Assembly (NCBI RefSeq): GCF_018638295.1
Contig: NZ_JABTTS010000036.1
Coordinates: forward strand, 1 to 57,156
DNA: 57,156 nucleotides
DNA from: Streptomyces sp. CHD11
GTDB lineage: Bacteria > Actinomycetota > Actinomycetes > Streptomycetales > Streptomycetaceae
Direction of reading: 5' to 3'
Each line of letters opens with the position of its first letter. The first letter of the stretch is position 1. The position numbers were made by a program, and so were the translations under genes. The notes beneath the pieces were generated by a model, which saw nothing but the letters and a program-made list of their open reading frames with translations, did not search any database and was not told where the DNA came from. Of this stretch, positions 39,594 to 49,017 are shown one piece after another.

Positions 39594-41441
39594 TCACGCC
39601 GGGAGGTGTCTCCTGGCGAAGTCGAGCTCCAGGTGGATCTGTTTGATGCGTTCGTCGACCACCAGGGAGCCGTGACCGGCGTCGTAGCGGTAGACCTCGT
39701 GGACCGCGTCGCGGGATTCGAGGCGCTTGACGTAGTTCTCGATCTGCTGGATCGGACAACGGGGGTCGTTGACGCCCGCGGAGATGTAGACCGGGGCCGT
39801 CACCCGGTCGACGTAGGTGAGGGGGGACGACGCCTCGAAACGCTCCGGGACCTCCTCCGGGGTGCCGCCGAGCAGCGTACGGTCCATCGCCTTCAGCGCT
39901 TCCATCTCGTCGTGGTACGCCGTGACGTAGTCGGCGACCGGGACGACCGCGATGCCCATCGCCCACGTGTCCGGCTGCGTGCCCAGGCCGAGCAGGGTGA
40001 GGTAGCCGCCCCAGGAACCGCCGGTGAGGATCAGCCGGGCGGGGTCCGAAAGGCCGGAGCCGACCGCCCACTCCCGCACCGCGGCGATGTCCTCGAGCTC
40101 GATCAGGCCCACCCGGTGCTTCAGGGCGTCGGTCCAGGCGCGCCCGTACCCCGTGGAGCCCCGGTAGTTGACCCGGACCACCGCGTAGCCGTGGTCGACC
40201 CAGGCCGCCGGGCCCGCCGCGAAGGAGTCGCTGTCGTGCCAGGTGGGGCCGCCGTGGATGTCGAAGACGGTGGGCAGCGGTCCGGTCGCGCCGGCCGGCT
40301 TCTGGACCAGGGCGTGGATACGGCCGCCGGGCCCCTCCACCCACACGTCCTCCACGGGCACCGACCCGGGCGACTTCATCCCGGGCGGGTCGAGGACCAC
40401 GCCGCCCGTGGTGGACCGCACCGCCGGCGGCTGCGCCGCCCACGACCACAGGTACTCCACGCTGCCGTCGGGGCGGGCCGTGGCGCCCGAGACCGCGCCG
40501 CGCGGGGTGGGGATCCTCACCAGCCGGCGCTCGGTCAGGTCGTAGCGGAACAGCTCGCCGCGGGCCTCGAAACCGTGCGCCACGAGCAGCCCGGTGCCGT
40601 CCGGGTACCACTCGGCGCTGACGTCGCCGGGCAGGTCCAGCGCGAGGTCCGTCTCCTTCCCCGTCGCCACGTCCCACACCAGGGGCTCCCAGCGTCCGCG
40701 CCGCTGGTGCCCGACGAGCAGCCGGGTGTCGCCGGCGACCGGCGCGAAGCCCAGTACCTCCAGGCCGGACTCCCGGGTGCCGCCCGCGGTGTCGTCGAGT
40801 TCGGCGACGGTCGTCCCGTCGGGGCGCATCACCCGCAGCGCGGAGTGCATCGCGTCCCCGTGCTCGGTGTGCTCCACGGCGATCAGCGAACCGTCGTAGG
40901 AGAGGTCGCCGACGCCCGCCGACTCACGGTGCCGGTACAGCTCCACGGGTGGCTCGCCGGTGCGCGCGAGGTGGATCGTCGTACCGTCCTCGTCGGTGGA
41001 ACGGCCCACCACCGCCGTCCGGCCGTCCCTGCCGAGCGCGAGACCGGCGGGGTAGGACGGGTCCAGGCCCGGTGCCGCGAGCTCGTCCTCACCGCCCGGG
41101 AACCGCTGCCGGCGCCAGACGCCGAACTCGTCGCCGTCCTTGTCGTCGAACCACCAGATCCACTCGCCGTCCGGGGAGAGCACGCCGTCCGTCGTGCCGT
41201 TGGGCCGGTGGGTCACCTGACGCTGCTCGTCCGTCGAGCGGTCCCACGCGTACAGCTCGTACGTCCCGGTCGCGTTCGACACGAACAGGGAGCGCTCCGG
41301 GGCGTCCTCCGCCCAGTCGGGCAGCGACACCCGGGGCGCCCGGAAGCGCTTCTCCCAGTCGGGCATGCCCGCGCCCTGTTCCACTCGCTCGGTCTGGTGG
41401 TCCGCCCGGCCCGGCGCGTCGGACCCGTTGCTCACAGTCAT
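39594..41441 (-). CDS. S9 family prolyl oligopeptidase-like peptidase
   Basis: 615 aa from ATG 41441; MPDWEKRF at 41366 is an alternative start. Residues about 30-330 form a beta-propeller of repeated blades (GTYELYAWD, GEWIWWFDDKDGDEFG). The C-terminal alpha/beta hydrolase domain has the DIHGGP oxyanion sequence, the nucleophile Ser about 474 in GGSWGGY, Asp about 558 in GVNDPRCP and His about 589 in YDAGHGS. It lacks a signal peptide, so it acts in the cytoplasm on oligopeptides or acyl-peptides. Confidence 0.92.
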   Translation of the reverse strand: MTVSNGSDAPGRADHQTERVEQGAGMPDWEKRFRAPRVSLPDWAEDAPERSLFVSNATGTYELYAWDRSTDEQRQVTHRPNGTTDGVLSPDGEWIWWFDDKDGDEFGVWRRQRFPGGEDELAAPGLDPSYPAGLALGRDGRTAVVGRSTDEDGTTIHLARTGEPPVELYRHRESAGVGDLSYDGSLIAVEHTEHGDAMHSALRVMRPDGTTVAELDDTAGGTRESGLEVLGFAPVAGDTRLLVGHQRRGRWEPLVWDVATGKETDLALDLPGDVSAEWYPDGTGLLVAHGFEARGELFRYDLTERRLVRIPTPRGAVSGATARPDGSVEYLWSWAAQPPAVRSTTGGVVLDPPGMKSPGSVPVEDVWVEGPGGRIHALVQKPAGATGPLPTVFDIHGGPTWHDSDSFAAGPAAWVDHGYAVVRVNYRGSTGYGRAWTDALKHRVGLIELEDIAAVREWAVGSGLSDPARLILTGGSWGGYLTLLGLGTQPDTWAMGIAVVPVADYVTAYHDEMEALKAMDRTLLGGTPEEVPERFEASSPLTYVDRVTAPVYISAGVNDPRCPIQQIENYVKRLESRDAVHEVYRYDAGHGSLVVDERIKQIHLELDFARRHLPA

Positions 41442-41643
41442 GAGCCCATACTGCCCGTCCGGCGGGCATTCCGGCGACACGGTCGCCGGCCCTGTGGACA
41501 ACCTCCACCGGATCCGTCACCGTCTCCGCACCCACCGTTTCCCTCCGCAGGTCGGGACGGGCGGCCCGCGGGCGCCGGCGTCCGCGGGCGCGGGCCCGAC
41601 CCCGCGGGCGGGGAACCGGGCGCGGGCCCGTACCGTTGGGGGT

Positions 41644-42483
41644 GTGTACCGGTTTCTGCTGACGCCCCGCTGGTGGGGGATCAACGTCTTCCTGCTGCTG
41701 TCCATCCCCTTCTGCATCTTCATGGGGTCCTGGCAGCTGGGCCGGTTCGAGGACCGGGTGGACAGCCACCGCGACGCCGAGGAGCGCGTCGCCACCGACC
41801 AGCGGGAGCAGCCCAGGCCGCTGGACGGCCTGCTGCCCGTGACCAAGGCCACCTCCGGCAAGCAGACCACCGCCAGCGGCCGCTACGACACCCAGCTGCT
41901 GGTGCCCGACCGGCAGCTGGACGGTGCGGACGGCTACTACGTCCTCACCCTGCTGCGCACCGACACCGGCCGCGCGCTGCCCGTCGTACGGGGCTGGCTG
42001 CCCGGCACCGCCGACCCGGCCGAGGTGCCCGCCGCCCCCACCGGTGAGGTGACCGTCACCGGCGCGCTCCAGGCGTCCGAGACCCCGGGGAGCAACGGCG
42101 TCAGCTCCCGCAGCGGCCTGCCCGAGGGCCAGACGGCCGCGATCAGCACGGCCTCGCTGGTGAACCTGGTGCCGTACGACGTGTACGACGCCTGGATCAC
42201 GCTCAACCGCGGGGACCCGGGGATGCGGGCGGTACCGGCGTCCGCGCCGGGCGGCACCGGGCTGGACCTGAAGGCGTTCCAGAATCTGGGCTACACCGCC
42301 GAGTGGTTCGCCTTCGTCGGGTTCGTCATCTTCATGTGGTTCCGTCTGCTGCGCCGCGAGGTGGAACTCGCCCGCGACGCGGAACTGGGCCTGGCCGCGG
42401 AGGAATCGGAAGGGGACGGGGCCGGGAGTGCCGGCGACGACGTCCCCCGTCAGGCCACCGGCGTCAGCAGCCCCGTCCAGTAG
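41644..42483 (+). CDS. SURF1 family cytochrome oxidase biogenesis protein
   Basis: 279 aa from GTG 41644, with TTGGGGG before it. The N-terminal helix (YRFLLTPRWW, then LLLSIPFCIFMGSWQLGR) is the SURF1 signature. An extracytoplasmic domain follows (VPDRQLDGADGYYVLTLLR, LPVVRGWLPG), then a C-terminal helix (about 220-240, WFAFVGFVIFMWFRLLRRE). SURF1 helps insert heme a into aa3-type oxidase. The 3' end overlaps the convergent membrane-protein gene by 34 nt. Confidence 0.93.
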   Translation: MYRFLLTPRWWGINVFLLLSIPFCIFMGSWQLGRFEDRVDSHRDAEERVATDQREQPRPLDGLLPVTKATSGKQTTASGRYDTQLLVPDRQLDGADGYYVLTLLRTDTGRALPVVRGWLPGTADPAEVPAAPTGEVTVTGALQASETPGSNGVSSRSGLPEGQTAAISTASLVNLVPYDVYDAWITLNRGDPGMRAVPASAPGGTGLDLKAFQNLGYTAEWFAFVGFVIFMWFRLLRREVELARDAELGLAAEESEGDGAGSAGDDVPRQATGVSSPVQ

Positions 42484-43961
42484 ACCGTCCCCGCGCAGGC
42501 GTTGCTCACCGTCGTGGTGGCCGAACTCGTCCCCGTCGACGCCGTGTACGTCACCGCCACGCTGCCCTCGGTCCCGCCGTCCTCCCGGAGCAGCTGGGTG
42601 GCCGTGCCGTCCTCCGCACCCGCGGACGCGCCGCCGGTCGACGTCGGAGGGGCGCTGGAGGACGGGTCGGGCGTGGGCCCGCCGGTAGTGCCGCCCGTGG
42701 GGTCGCCCGGGGTGGGGCACGTCTCGGAGGGCACCCAGGCGAACCGCACCTCGTAGGCCGCGCCCGGCTCGAGCACCAGCCGCGCCGCCTCCTGGGAGGG
42801 GTCGGGCAGACCGGCCGCCGCGTCCCCCGCCACATGCCGCGCCGTGCCCACCCCGGCGGTGGAGGCCGCGCCCTGCGGGGTCACGCTCACCCCTCCGGCG
42901 CCCTCGACGGCGCAGTCGGCGGAGGAGACGTTGGCGACCCGGAAGGAGCCGTAGACCGTGCCCGTCGATTCGGGGGCGGCGCTGCTCGCGGCCGCCGGTC
43001 CGAGCTGTGCGGCGGTGCAGGCGCGCACCGCGTCGGAGACGCCGGCCGTGGGGTCGGCCCCCTCGGTCGCGCCGGCGCCGGAGCCGGTACTCGCGCCGCC
43101 CTTGTCCTCGCCCCTCTTGTCGCCCTTGCCGCCCGCGTCCACCTGCTCGGAGGCGCCGCCCGCGGTGCTGTCGCCGCCGCCCGGGTCCTCGCCCTCTCCG
43201 GCGCCGCCCTGCGTCTGCGAGGCGTGGCCGACGGCGGAGGGGTTGGCGTCGGCGCCGGAAGTGCCGGAGACGTGCACGGCCGCCGGGACCGCCGTACCGA
43301 GGAAGAGGGCCGCGGCGGCCACGCCGACGAGGGCCTGACGCTTGCGTGCCCGGCGGGCGGGGACGGCCCGGCGCAGCTGCTCCAGGGCGCCGTCGCCCGG
43401 CTCCACCCCGCGCACCGCCTGGTGCAGCAGCGCGCGCAGTTCCAGCTCGTCCGAGTCGAGCCCTTCCGGACTGCGGTCGTCCAGGCCGTGGTTCACTGTT
43501 CCGTTCCCCGTGTGCGTGTGCGTCAGCTCTTGCTCGTACGGCGCCCCGGGGCCGCGCGGCGGTGCGGACCCGTCCTCGGACTCCCGGGCGCCTGCGGACT
43601 CCCGGGCGCCGTCCGCCTCCTGCCCCGCGCCGGGCTCGCCCCCGCCCGCGGGACCTCCGGCGCCCACCGGCGCCGGGCCGTCTCCGGGTTCCCGGGCCGC
43701 CTCGGACCCCGGCCCGGCGTCGGACGTCCTCTCGCCCTCGGACTCCTGTGCCCCTCCAGCCGCGTGCGCCGTACCGGACCCCTGCGCGCCGCCGGACTCC
43801 GGGCCGGCGTCGGGTTCCGGGCCGGCGTCGGACTCGGGCCCGGCGTCGGGTTCCGGCACGACCTCGGACTCCGGCCCCCTGTCCGGCCCCGTCCCCGCCT
43901 CCGGCGCCCGCGGACCTTCCGGCTCGCGCTCCTCACGCCGCGCGTTTGCGCCGTCGCTCAT
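42450..43961 (-). CDS. Large bitopic membrane protein paired with ECF sigma factor
   Basis: 503 aa from ATG 43961, overlapping the sigma stop (ATGA). Residues 1-145 are Glu/Gly/Pro-rich with PDAGPES-type repeats. A cytoplasmic helical block (about 165-205, ELELRALLHQAVRGVEPGDG) precedes one membrane helix (about 210-230, ALVGVAAAALFLGTAVPAAV). The extracellular part is a Gly/Ser linker plus a beta-rich C-terminal half with Cys pairs (CTAAQLGP, SADCAVEG, ETCPTPG, SNACAG). It probably modulates the sigma factor, but there is no zinc anti-sigma motif. Confidence 0.75.
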   Translation of the reverse strand: MSDGANARREEREPEGPRAPEAGTGPDRGPESEVVPEPDAGPESDAGPEPDAGPESGGAQGSGTAHAAGGAQESEGERTSDAGPGSEAAREPGDGPAPVGAGGPAGGGEPGAGQEADGARESAGARESEDGSAPPRGPGAPYEQELTHTHTGNGTVNHGLDDRSPEGLDSDELELRALLHQAVRGVEPGDGALEQLRRAVPARRARKRQALVGVAAAALFLGTAVPAAVHVSGTSGADANPSAVGHASQTQGGAGEGEDPGGGDSTAGGASEQVDAGGKGDKRGEDKGGASTGSGAGATEGADPTAGVSDAVRACTAAQLGPAAASSAAPESTGTVYGSFRVANVSSADCAVEGAGGVSVTPQGAASTAGVGTARHVAGDAAAGLPDPSQEAARLVLEPGAAYEVRFAWVPSETCPTPGDPTGGTTGGPTPDPSSSAPPTSTGGASAGAEDGTATQLLREDGGTEGSVAVTYTASTGTSSATTTVSNACAGTVYWTGLLTPVA

Positions 43962-44632
43962 GCCGACGCCCCCATGGCGATCCGCAGCGCCGCGATGCCG
44001 CGTGAGCCGTACGCCTTCACCGAGCCCAGTGAGATGCCGAGCGTCTCGGCGACCTGCGCCTCGGTCATGTCCGCGAAGTAGCGCAGCACCAGCACCTCGC
44101 GCTGGCGGCGCTGGAGGTTCTTCATCGCCTTGATCAGGGAGTCGCGCTCCAGCTGGTCGTAGGCACCCTCCTCCGCGCTCGCCATGTCGGGCATGGGCTT
44201 GGGGAGCAGCTTGAGGCCGAGGATGCGGCGGCGCAGCGCGGAGCGGGAGAGGTTGACGACGGTCTGGCGCAGATAGGCCAGGGTCTTCTCCGGATCCCGG
44301 ACGCGTTTGCGGGCGGAGTGGACGCGGATGAACGCCTCCTGGACGACGTCCTCGCAGGAGGCGGTGTCGTCGAGGAGCAGGGCCGCGAGTCCCAGGAGCG
44401 AGCGGTAGTGCGCGCGGTAGGTCTCGGTGAGCTGGTCGACGGTGGTGCCGGCCGTGACGGCGCCGTCCGCGCCGTCACGCTGACCTGGGACGCGGGTGGG
44501 GCGCGCTGCGGGCATGGGCGCGATCACCGGCATGCCGCCGCCGGGCGCGCCGGACGTGCGGGGTCGGAGCGCCTGGCGAGGCGGTCGGAGAACGGTGCCA
44601 CGCGGCGCTGTGAAGTCGAGTACCTCAGCCAC
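43958..44632 (-). CDS. ECF sigma factor, SigE-family (conserved next to asd)
   Basis: 224 aa from ATG 44632. A 60-residue variable N-terminus is followed by region 2 (about 70-130, YRSLLGLAALLLDDTASCED, VVQEAFIRVHSARKR) and region 4 (about 160-220, NLQRRQREVLVLRYFADMTE, ETLGISLGSVKAYGSRGI). In streptomycetes a sigma gene of this kind lies just downstream of ask-asd (S. coelicolor SCO3613, from memory). Translationally coupled to the membrane-protein gene. Confidence 0.9.
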   Translation of the reverse strand: MAEVLDFTAPRGTVLRPPRQALRPRTSGAPGGGMPVIAPMPAARPTRVPGQRDGADGAVTAGTTVDQLTETYRAHYRSLLGLAALLLDDTASCEDVVQEAFIRVHSARKRVRDPEKTLAYLRQTVVNLSRSALRRRILGLKLLPKPMPDMASAEEGAYDQLERDSLIKAMKNLQRRQREVLVLRYFADMTEAQVAETLGISLGSVKAYGSRGIAALRIAMGASA

Positions 44633-45039
44633 GCCAGTTGGACACGCTTCCCCCCGTAAGGGTTGTACAGGCCGGGCGTCACGTTTGCGGCTACCGGTTC
44701 CAGCGGCCGGCCGCCCGCGTCAGGCAGCATCACCGACAGCACATCAAAGGCCCTCATGCGTCCCGCTCTTCCCCTGTGCTCCATATGAACGGGCGCCCCC
44801 ACACCCGGTTCCAGACGTCCCCACGCCTGAAAGGCCGCGTCCCCACGACCCGGAAGGGTGACCGCAAAGACGCTCCCCGCCCTGCGCGTGGTTGCGGAGG
44901 GCGGGGAGGTAAATCCTCGGACAAGTCCTGGTGCCATCTTCGATCGCCGGACCTGCAGGTTCAAGTGGTCCCGACCGAGAATCCGGTGCACAGGGCTTAC
45001 ACAGATCCTACAAACGAATCCTCTGCGATCCAGAACTTT
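44633..45039. other. Gap between asd and the sigma gene
   Basis: 407 nt, no supportable ORF. It contains the terminator hairpin at 44873-44908 and must contain the sigma gene promoter (44633-44870). There is an A/T-richer stretch just after the asd stop (about 45000-45040). Confidence 0.55.
44873..44908 (-). terminator. Terminator of the ask-asd operon
   Basis: CTCCCCGCCCT (44873-44883) pairs with AGGGCGGGGAG (44898-44908): an 11-bp perfect stem and 14-nt loop, about 130 nt after the asd stop. Confidence 0.7.
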
Positions 45040-46113
45040 TTACAGTTCAACGACCAGGAGTTCGGCGATCTGCGCGGTGTTGAGGGCCGCCCCCTTGCGG
45101 AGGTTGTCACCGCACACGAACAGCTCCAGCGCCGTGGGGTCGTCCAGGGCCCGTCGTACCCGCCCGACCCACGTCGGGTCGGTGCCGACGACATCGGCGG
45201 GGGTGGGGAACTCCCCCGCCGCCGGATTGTCGAAGAGGACGACGCCGGGTGCGGTGGCGATGATCTCCCGCGCCCTGTCGACGGTGACCTCGCCCTCGAA
45301 ACGGGCGTGCACGGTGAGGGAGTGGGTGGTGACCACCGGGACGCGAACACAGGTGACGGCCACCGGGAGGGTGGGCAGGCCCAGGATCTTGCGGGACTCG
45401 TCCCGGACCTTCATCTCCTCCGAGGACCAGCCGTCCCCGCGGTACGACCCGGCCCACGGGACCACGTTCAGCGCGACAGGCTCCGGGAAGGGCCCGGTGT
45501 TGTCCCCCACGGCGCGCCGCACGTCACCGGGGCTGGTGCCCAGTTCGGTGCCGGCGACCAGGGACATCTGTGCGCGCAGGGTCCGCACGCCCTCGTGTCC
45601 GGCGCCGCTGACCGCCTGGTACGAGGAGACGACCAGCTCGCGCAGGCCGAACTCGGCGTGCAGCGCGCCGAGCGCGACGATCATCGACAGGGTGGTGCAG
45701 TTCGGGTTGGCGATGATCCCGCGCGGGCGCGTGCGGACCGCGTGCGGGTTGACCTCGGGCACCACGAGCGGCACGTCCGGGTCCATGCGGAAGGCGCCGG
45801 AGTTGTCGACGACCACCGCGCCCCGGGCGGCGGCGACGGGCGCCCACCGCTCGGCGACCTCGTCGGGTACGTCGAACATCGCGACGTCGACCCCGTCGAA
45901 GGCCTCCTCGGTGAGCGCGACGACCTCGGTCTCCTCTCCGCGCACGGTCAGCTTGCGGCCGGCCGAGCGCGGGGAGGCGATGAGCCGGATCTCGCCCCAG
46001 ACGTCCGCCCGCTGGGACAGGATCTGGAGCATGACCGTGCCGACGGCCCCGGTCGCTCCCACGACCGCGAGCGTCGGCCGACCCGGACGTCCGGGCCTTG
46101 CGGTGCCGGTCAT
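45040..46113 (-). CDS. asd: Aspartate-semialdehyde dehydrogenase
   Basis: 357 aa from ATG 46113. NADP-binding loop VVGATGAVGTVML (about 17-29), catalytic Cys139 in NPNCTT, and the substrate-binding region SSYQAVSGAGHEG. It reduces aspartyl phosphate to aspartate semialdehyde, the branch point to lysine/DAP, threonine and methionine. Its start overlaps the ask stop by one base (TGATG), so the two are coupled and their enzymes act in sequence. Confidence 0.97.
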   Translation of the reverse strand: MTGTARPGRPGRPTLAVVGATGAVGTVMLQILSQRADVWGEIRLIASPRSAGRKLTVRGEETEVVALTEEAFDGVDVAMFDVPDEVAERWAPVAAARGAVVVDNSGAFRMDPDVPLVVPEVNPHAVRTRPRGIIANPNCTTLSMIVALGALHAEFGLRELVVSSYQAVSGAGHEGVRTLRAQMSLVAGTELGTSPGDVRRAVGDNTGPFPEPVALNVVPWAGSYRGDGWSSEEMKVRDESRKILGLPTLPVAVTCVRVPVVTTHSLTVHARFEGEVTVDRAREIIATAPGVVLFDNPAAGEFPTPADVVGTDPTWVGRVRRALDDPTALELFVCGDNLRKGAALNTAQIAELLVVEL

Positions 46114-47390
46114 CAGCGGCCGGTGCCTCCGTAGACCACGGCCTCGTCACTGTCGGAGTCCAGTCCGAAGGCGGAGTGCACGGCACGGACGGCCTCGGGC
46201 ACGTCGTCCTTGCGGGTGACGACGGAGATCCGGATCTCGGAGGTCGAGATCAGCTCGATGTTCACGCCCGCGTCGCTGAGCGCCGTGAAGAAGTCGGCCG
46301 TGACGCCCGGGTTGGTCTTCATTCCCGCGCCGACCAGGGAGATCTTGCCGATCTGATCGTCGTAGCGCAGGGAGTCGAAGCCGATGGCGCCCTTGTTCCG
46401 TTCCAGGGCCTCGATGGCCTTGCGGCCCTCGGTCTCCGGGAGGGTGAAGGAGATGTCCGTCAGTCCGGTGGACGCGGCGGACACGTTCTGCACGACCATG
46501 TCGAGGTTGATCTGGGCGTCGGCGATCGTGCGGAAGATCGAAGCCGCCTCGCCGGGCTTGTCCGGCACACCGACGACCGTGACCTTGGCCTCGGACGTGT
46601 CGTGTGCGACACCGGAGATGAGAGCCTGCTCCACCTGCTTGTCCCCTTGCTTCATCGGCTCGCTGCTGACCCACGTGCCCTGCAGTCCGCTGAAGGACGA
46701 GCGGACGTGGATCGGGATGTTGTACCGGCGGGCGTACTCCACACAGCGGTGGAGGAGCACCTTGGAGCCGGAGGCCGCCAGTTCGAGCATGTCCTCGAAC
46801 GAGATCCAGTCGATCTTCTTGGCCTTGGTCACCACACGCGGGTCGGCGGTGAACACACCGTCGACGTCCGTGTAGATCTCGCACACCTCGGCGTCGAGCG
46901 CGGCGGCGAGGGCGACGGCGGTGGTGTCGGAGCCGCCGCGGCCGAGTGTGGTGATGTCCTTGGAATCCTGGCTGACGCCCTGGAAGCCGGCGACGATGGC
47001 GATGTTGCCCTGGTCCACCGAGGTCTTGATCCGGCCCGGCGTGACATCGATGATGCGGGCTTTGTTGTGTACGGAGTCGGTGATGACACCTGCCTGGCTG
47101 CCGGTGAAGCTCTGGGCGTTGTGACCCAGGTTCTTGATCGCCATGGCCAGCAGGGCCATGGAGATCCGCTCTCCGGCGGTCAGCAGCATGTCGAGCTCGC
47201 GCCCGGCAGGGATCGGGGAAACCTGCTCCGCGAGATCGATCAGCTCGTCCGTCGTGTCGCCCATCGCGGAAACCACGGCGACCACCTGGTGGCCGTTCTT
47301 CTTGGCTTCCACGATCCTCTTGGCGACGCGCTTGATGCCTTCGGCATCGGCTACGGAGGAGCCTCCGTACTTCTGCACGACAAGGCCCAC
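46113..47390 (-). CDS. lysC: Aspartate kinase
   Basis: 425 aa from GTG 47390, with GAGGAG upstream. Kinase domain 1-240: VQKYGGSSVAD at the N-terminus, VVAVVSAMGDTTDELI, then RGGSDTTAVALAAAL. Two C-terminal ACT domains (about 265-330 and 345-410) give feedback control by lysine and threonine; SFSGLQGTWV lies between kinase and ACT parts. It phosphorylates aspartate, first step of the aspartate family. The gene is also called ask. Upstream gap 47391-47679 holds its leader; I could not identify a promoter or attenuator with confidence. Confidence 0.97.
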   Translation of the reverse strand: MGLVVQKYGGSSVADAEGIKRVAKRIVEAKKNGHQVVAVVSAMGDTTDELIDLAEQVSPIPAGRELDMLLTAGERISMALLAMAIKNLGHNAQSFTGSQAGVITDSVHNKARIIDVTPGRIKTSVDQGNIAIVAGFQGVSQDSKDITTLGRGGSDTTAVALAAALDAEVCEIYTDVDGVFTADPRVVTKAKKIDWISFEDMLELAASGSKVLLHRCVEYARRYNIPIHVRSSFSGLQGTWVSSEPMKQGDKQVEQALISGVAHDTSEAKVTVVGVPDKPGEAASIFRTIADAQINLDMVVQNVSAASTGLTDISFTLPETEGRKAIEALERNKGAIGFDSLRYDDQIGKISLVGAGMKTNPGVTADFFTALSDAGVNIELISTSEIRISVVTRKDDVPEAVRAVHSAFGLDSDSDEAVVYGGTGR

Positions 47391-47679
47391 GTGCGCTCCT
47401 CGCTCATTCCGTCGTTTTCCACAGTCCGCACACACCTGTGTGCGCCGCGGTCGGTTCAGTCTATCGAGCGTCCGAAAAACCCCTCCGCGATATCGCATCG
47501 TGAGACTCCCGGCGCCCGTGCAGGGGGGCTCATGCCCATCCCGGCGCAACCCACTCGGAAAAGTGCCCCGCGTCACACCCACGCGGGCCGGCGAGGCCCT
47601 CGAGGGGTGCGGTGCCGAGCGGGATGCCCACCGGGCCGGGGAACGTCACGGGGCCCATGCGGTGGGCGGAACGCGCCCG

Positions 47680-48339
47680 TCAGGTGACCGGGCGCACGCC
47701 CAGTGGGGCGCCGATCTCCTCGGCCATGACCTTGCCCGCCTCGAACTCCAGGGTGTCGTCGCCCATGCCCTGGTCGGTGTCGAGGCCGTCGAGCTCGGCG
47801 AGGGGCTGGTTCAGGCGGACGTGCGCCACGACGGACTGGAGGGCGCGCAACGCCGCGGACGCCGTGGAGCCCCAGTTGGAGAAGTAGGAGAACTGCCACC
47901 ACCACAGGGCCTCCGACGTACGGCCGGCCCGGTAGTGGACCATGCCGTGCCGGAGGTCGGTGATGATGTCGGTGAGGTCGTCGGAGATCCGGGCCGGGAC
48001 GGGCGCCTTGCGGGGCTCGTAGGGGTCGAAGACCTCGGAGTAGACGTCGATCGGCTCGAGGAGACGGGCCAGGTTCTCGCGGAGCAGGTCCACGTCCGGC
48101 TCCGGACCCGGGTCGGGCTCGTACCGCTCGTCGGGGACGATGTCCTCGTGGGCGCCCAGACGGCCGCCGGCCAGCATCAGCTGGGAGACCTCCAGGAGGA
48201 GGAAGGGCACCGCCGAGTCCGGCTCGTCGCCCTTCGCGACCTCCGTGACGGCGACCAGGAAGCTCTCGATCTGGTCGGCGATCTGGACCGCGAAGTCGTC
48301 GGGGTTCTGGTGCGTCGCGTGCAGCGTGGCGTCAGACAT
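47680..48339 (-). CDS. DUF5063 protein
   Basis: 219 aa from ATG 48339, overlapping the end of recR by 8 nt. It is helical and soluble, with an acidic middle (DERYEPDPGPEPDVDLLREN) and a W-rich core (RTSEALWWWQFSYFSNWGS). DUF5063 genes are found next to recR in actinobacteria. The function is unknown; coupling with recR hints at a nucleoid or repair link. Confidence 0.9.
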   Translation of the reverse strand: MSDATLHATHQNPDDFAVQIADQIESFLVAVTEVAKGDEPDSAVPFLLLEVSQLMLAGGRLGAHEDIVPDERYEPDPGPEPDVDLLRENLARLLEPIDVYSEVFDPYEPRKAPVPARISDDLTDIITDLRHGMVHYRAGRTSEALWWWQFSYFSNWGSTASAALRALQSVVAHVRLNQPLAELDGLDTDQGMGDDTLEFEAGKVMAEEIGAPLGVRPVT

Positions 48340-48931
48340 CTAGGAGTCGTCTCCCCTCGAAGGCGCGGCCGAGCGTGACCTCGTCCGCGTATTCCAGGTC
48401 GCCGCCCACCGGGAGGCCGCTGGCCAGGCGGGTGACCTTCAGGCCCATGGGCTTGATCATGCGGGCGAGGTACGTCGCCGTGGCCTCGCCCTCGAGGTTC
48501 GGGTCCGTGGCCAGGATCAGCTCGGTGACCGTGCCGTCGGCGAGACGGGCCAGGAGTTCCCGTATCCGCAGATCGTCGGGGCCCACCCCGTCGATGGGGC
48601 TGATCGCGCCGCCGAGGACGTGGTAGCGGCCGCGGAACTCACGGGTGCGCTCGATCGCCACGACGTCCTTCGGCTCCTCCACGACACAGATCACCGCGGG
48701 GTCGCGGCGGACGTCGCGGCAGATGTTGCACAGCTCCTCCTGCGCGATGTTCCCGCACGTCGCGCAGAAGCGGACCTTCGCCTTGACCTCCATCAGCGCG
48801 TGCGCGAGGCGCCGCACGTCCGTCGGTTCCGCCTGGAGGATGTGGAAGGCGATCCGCTGCGCGCTCTTGGGACCGACGCCGGGCAACCGCCCGAGCTCGT
48901 CGATGAGGTCCTGGACCACGCCTTCGTACAA
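48332..48931 (-). CDS. recR: Recombination protein RecR
   Basis: 199 aa from ATG 48931. An HhH motif lies near LPGVGPKSAQR. A four-Cys zinc finger has C56, C59, C68 and C71. A Toprim domain starts near 80 (ICVVEEPKDV), and Walker B-like acidic residues occur in LILATDPNLEGEAT. It works with RecF/RecO to load RecA at gaps. Standard length. It lies between ybaB and the DUF5063 gene. Confidence 0.98.
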   Translation of the reverse strand: MYEGVVQDLIDELGRLPGVGPKSAQRIAFHILQAEPTDVRRLAHALMEVKAKVRFCATCGNIAQEELCNICRDVRRDPAVICVVEEPKDVVAIERTREFRGRYHVLGGAISPIDGVGPDDLRIRELLARLADGTVTELILATDPNLEGEATATYLARMIKPMGLKVTRLASGLPVGGDLEYADEVTLGRAFEGRRLLDV

Positions 48932-49017
48932 CGGACTGCCGTCCCTTCCTGATGCTGCTTCAGTACGTACCGTAGAGGCCCGCGGGCCGTCTTAGAAAGG
49001 CTGGAAAGCCGGAAGGG

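Noticed and set aside
39606..42047. 813-codon plus-strand ORF
   Set aside because: Antisense of the S9 peptidase, which has an intact catalytic triad; the ORF product is Arg/His/Asp-rich without any motif.
42303..44081. 592-codon plus-strand ORF
   Set aside because: Opposite the sigma-linked membrane protein; Arg/Gly low complexity from high GC only.
44524..44991. 155-codon minus-strand ORF between asd and sigma gene
   Set aside because: It spans the terminator hairpin and runs into the sigma gene in a different frame; no recognisable domain.
46113..47390. Internal start for a separate beta subunit of aspartate kinase
   Set aside because: Known in some bacteria, but the in-frame ATG near the ACT domains (MKQGDKQ) lacks a convincing ribosome site here.
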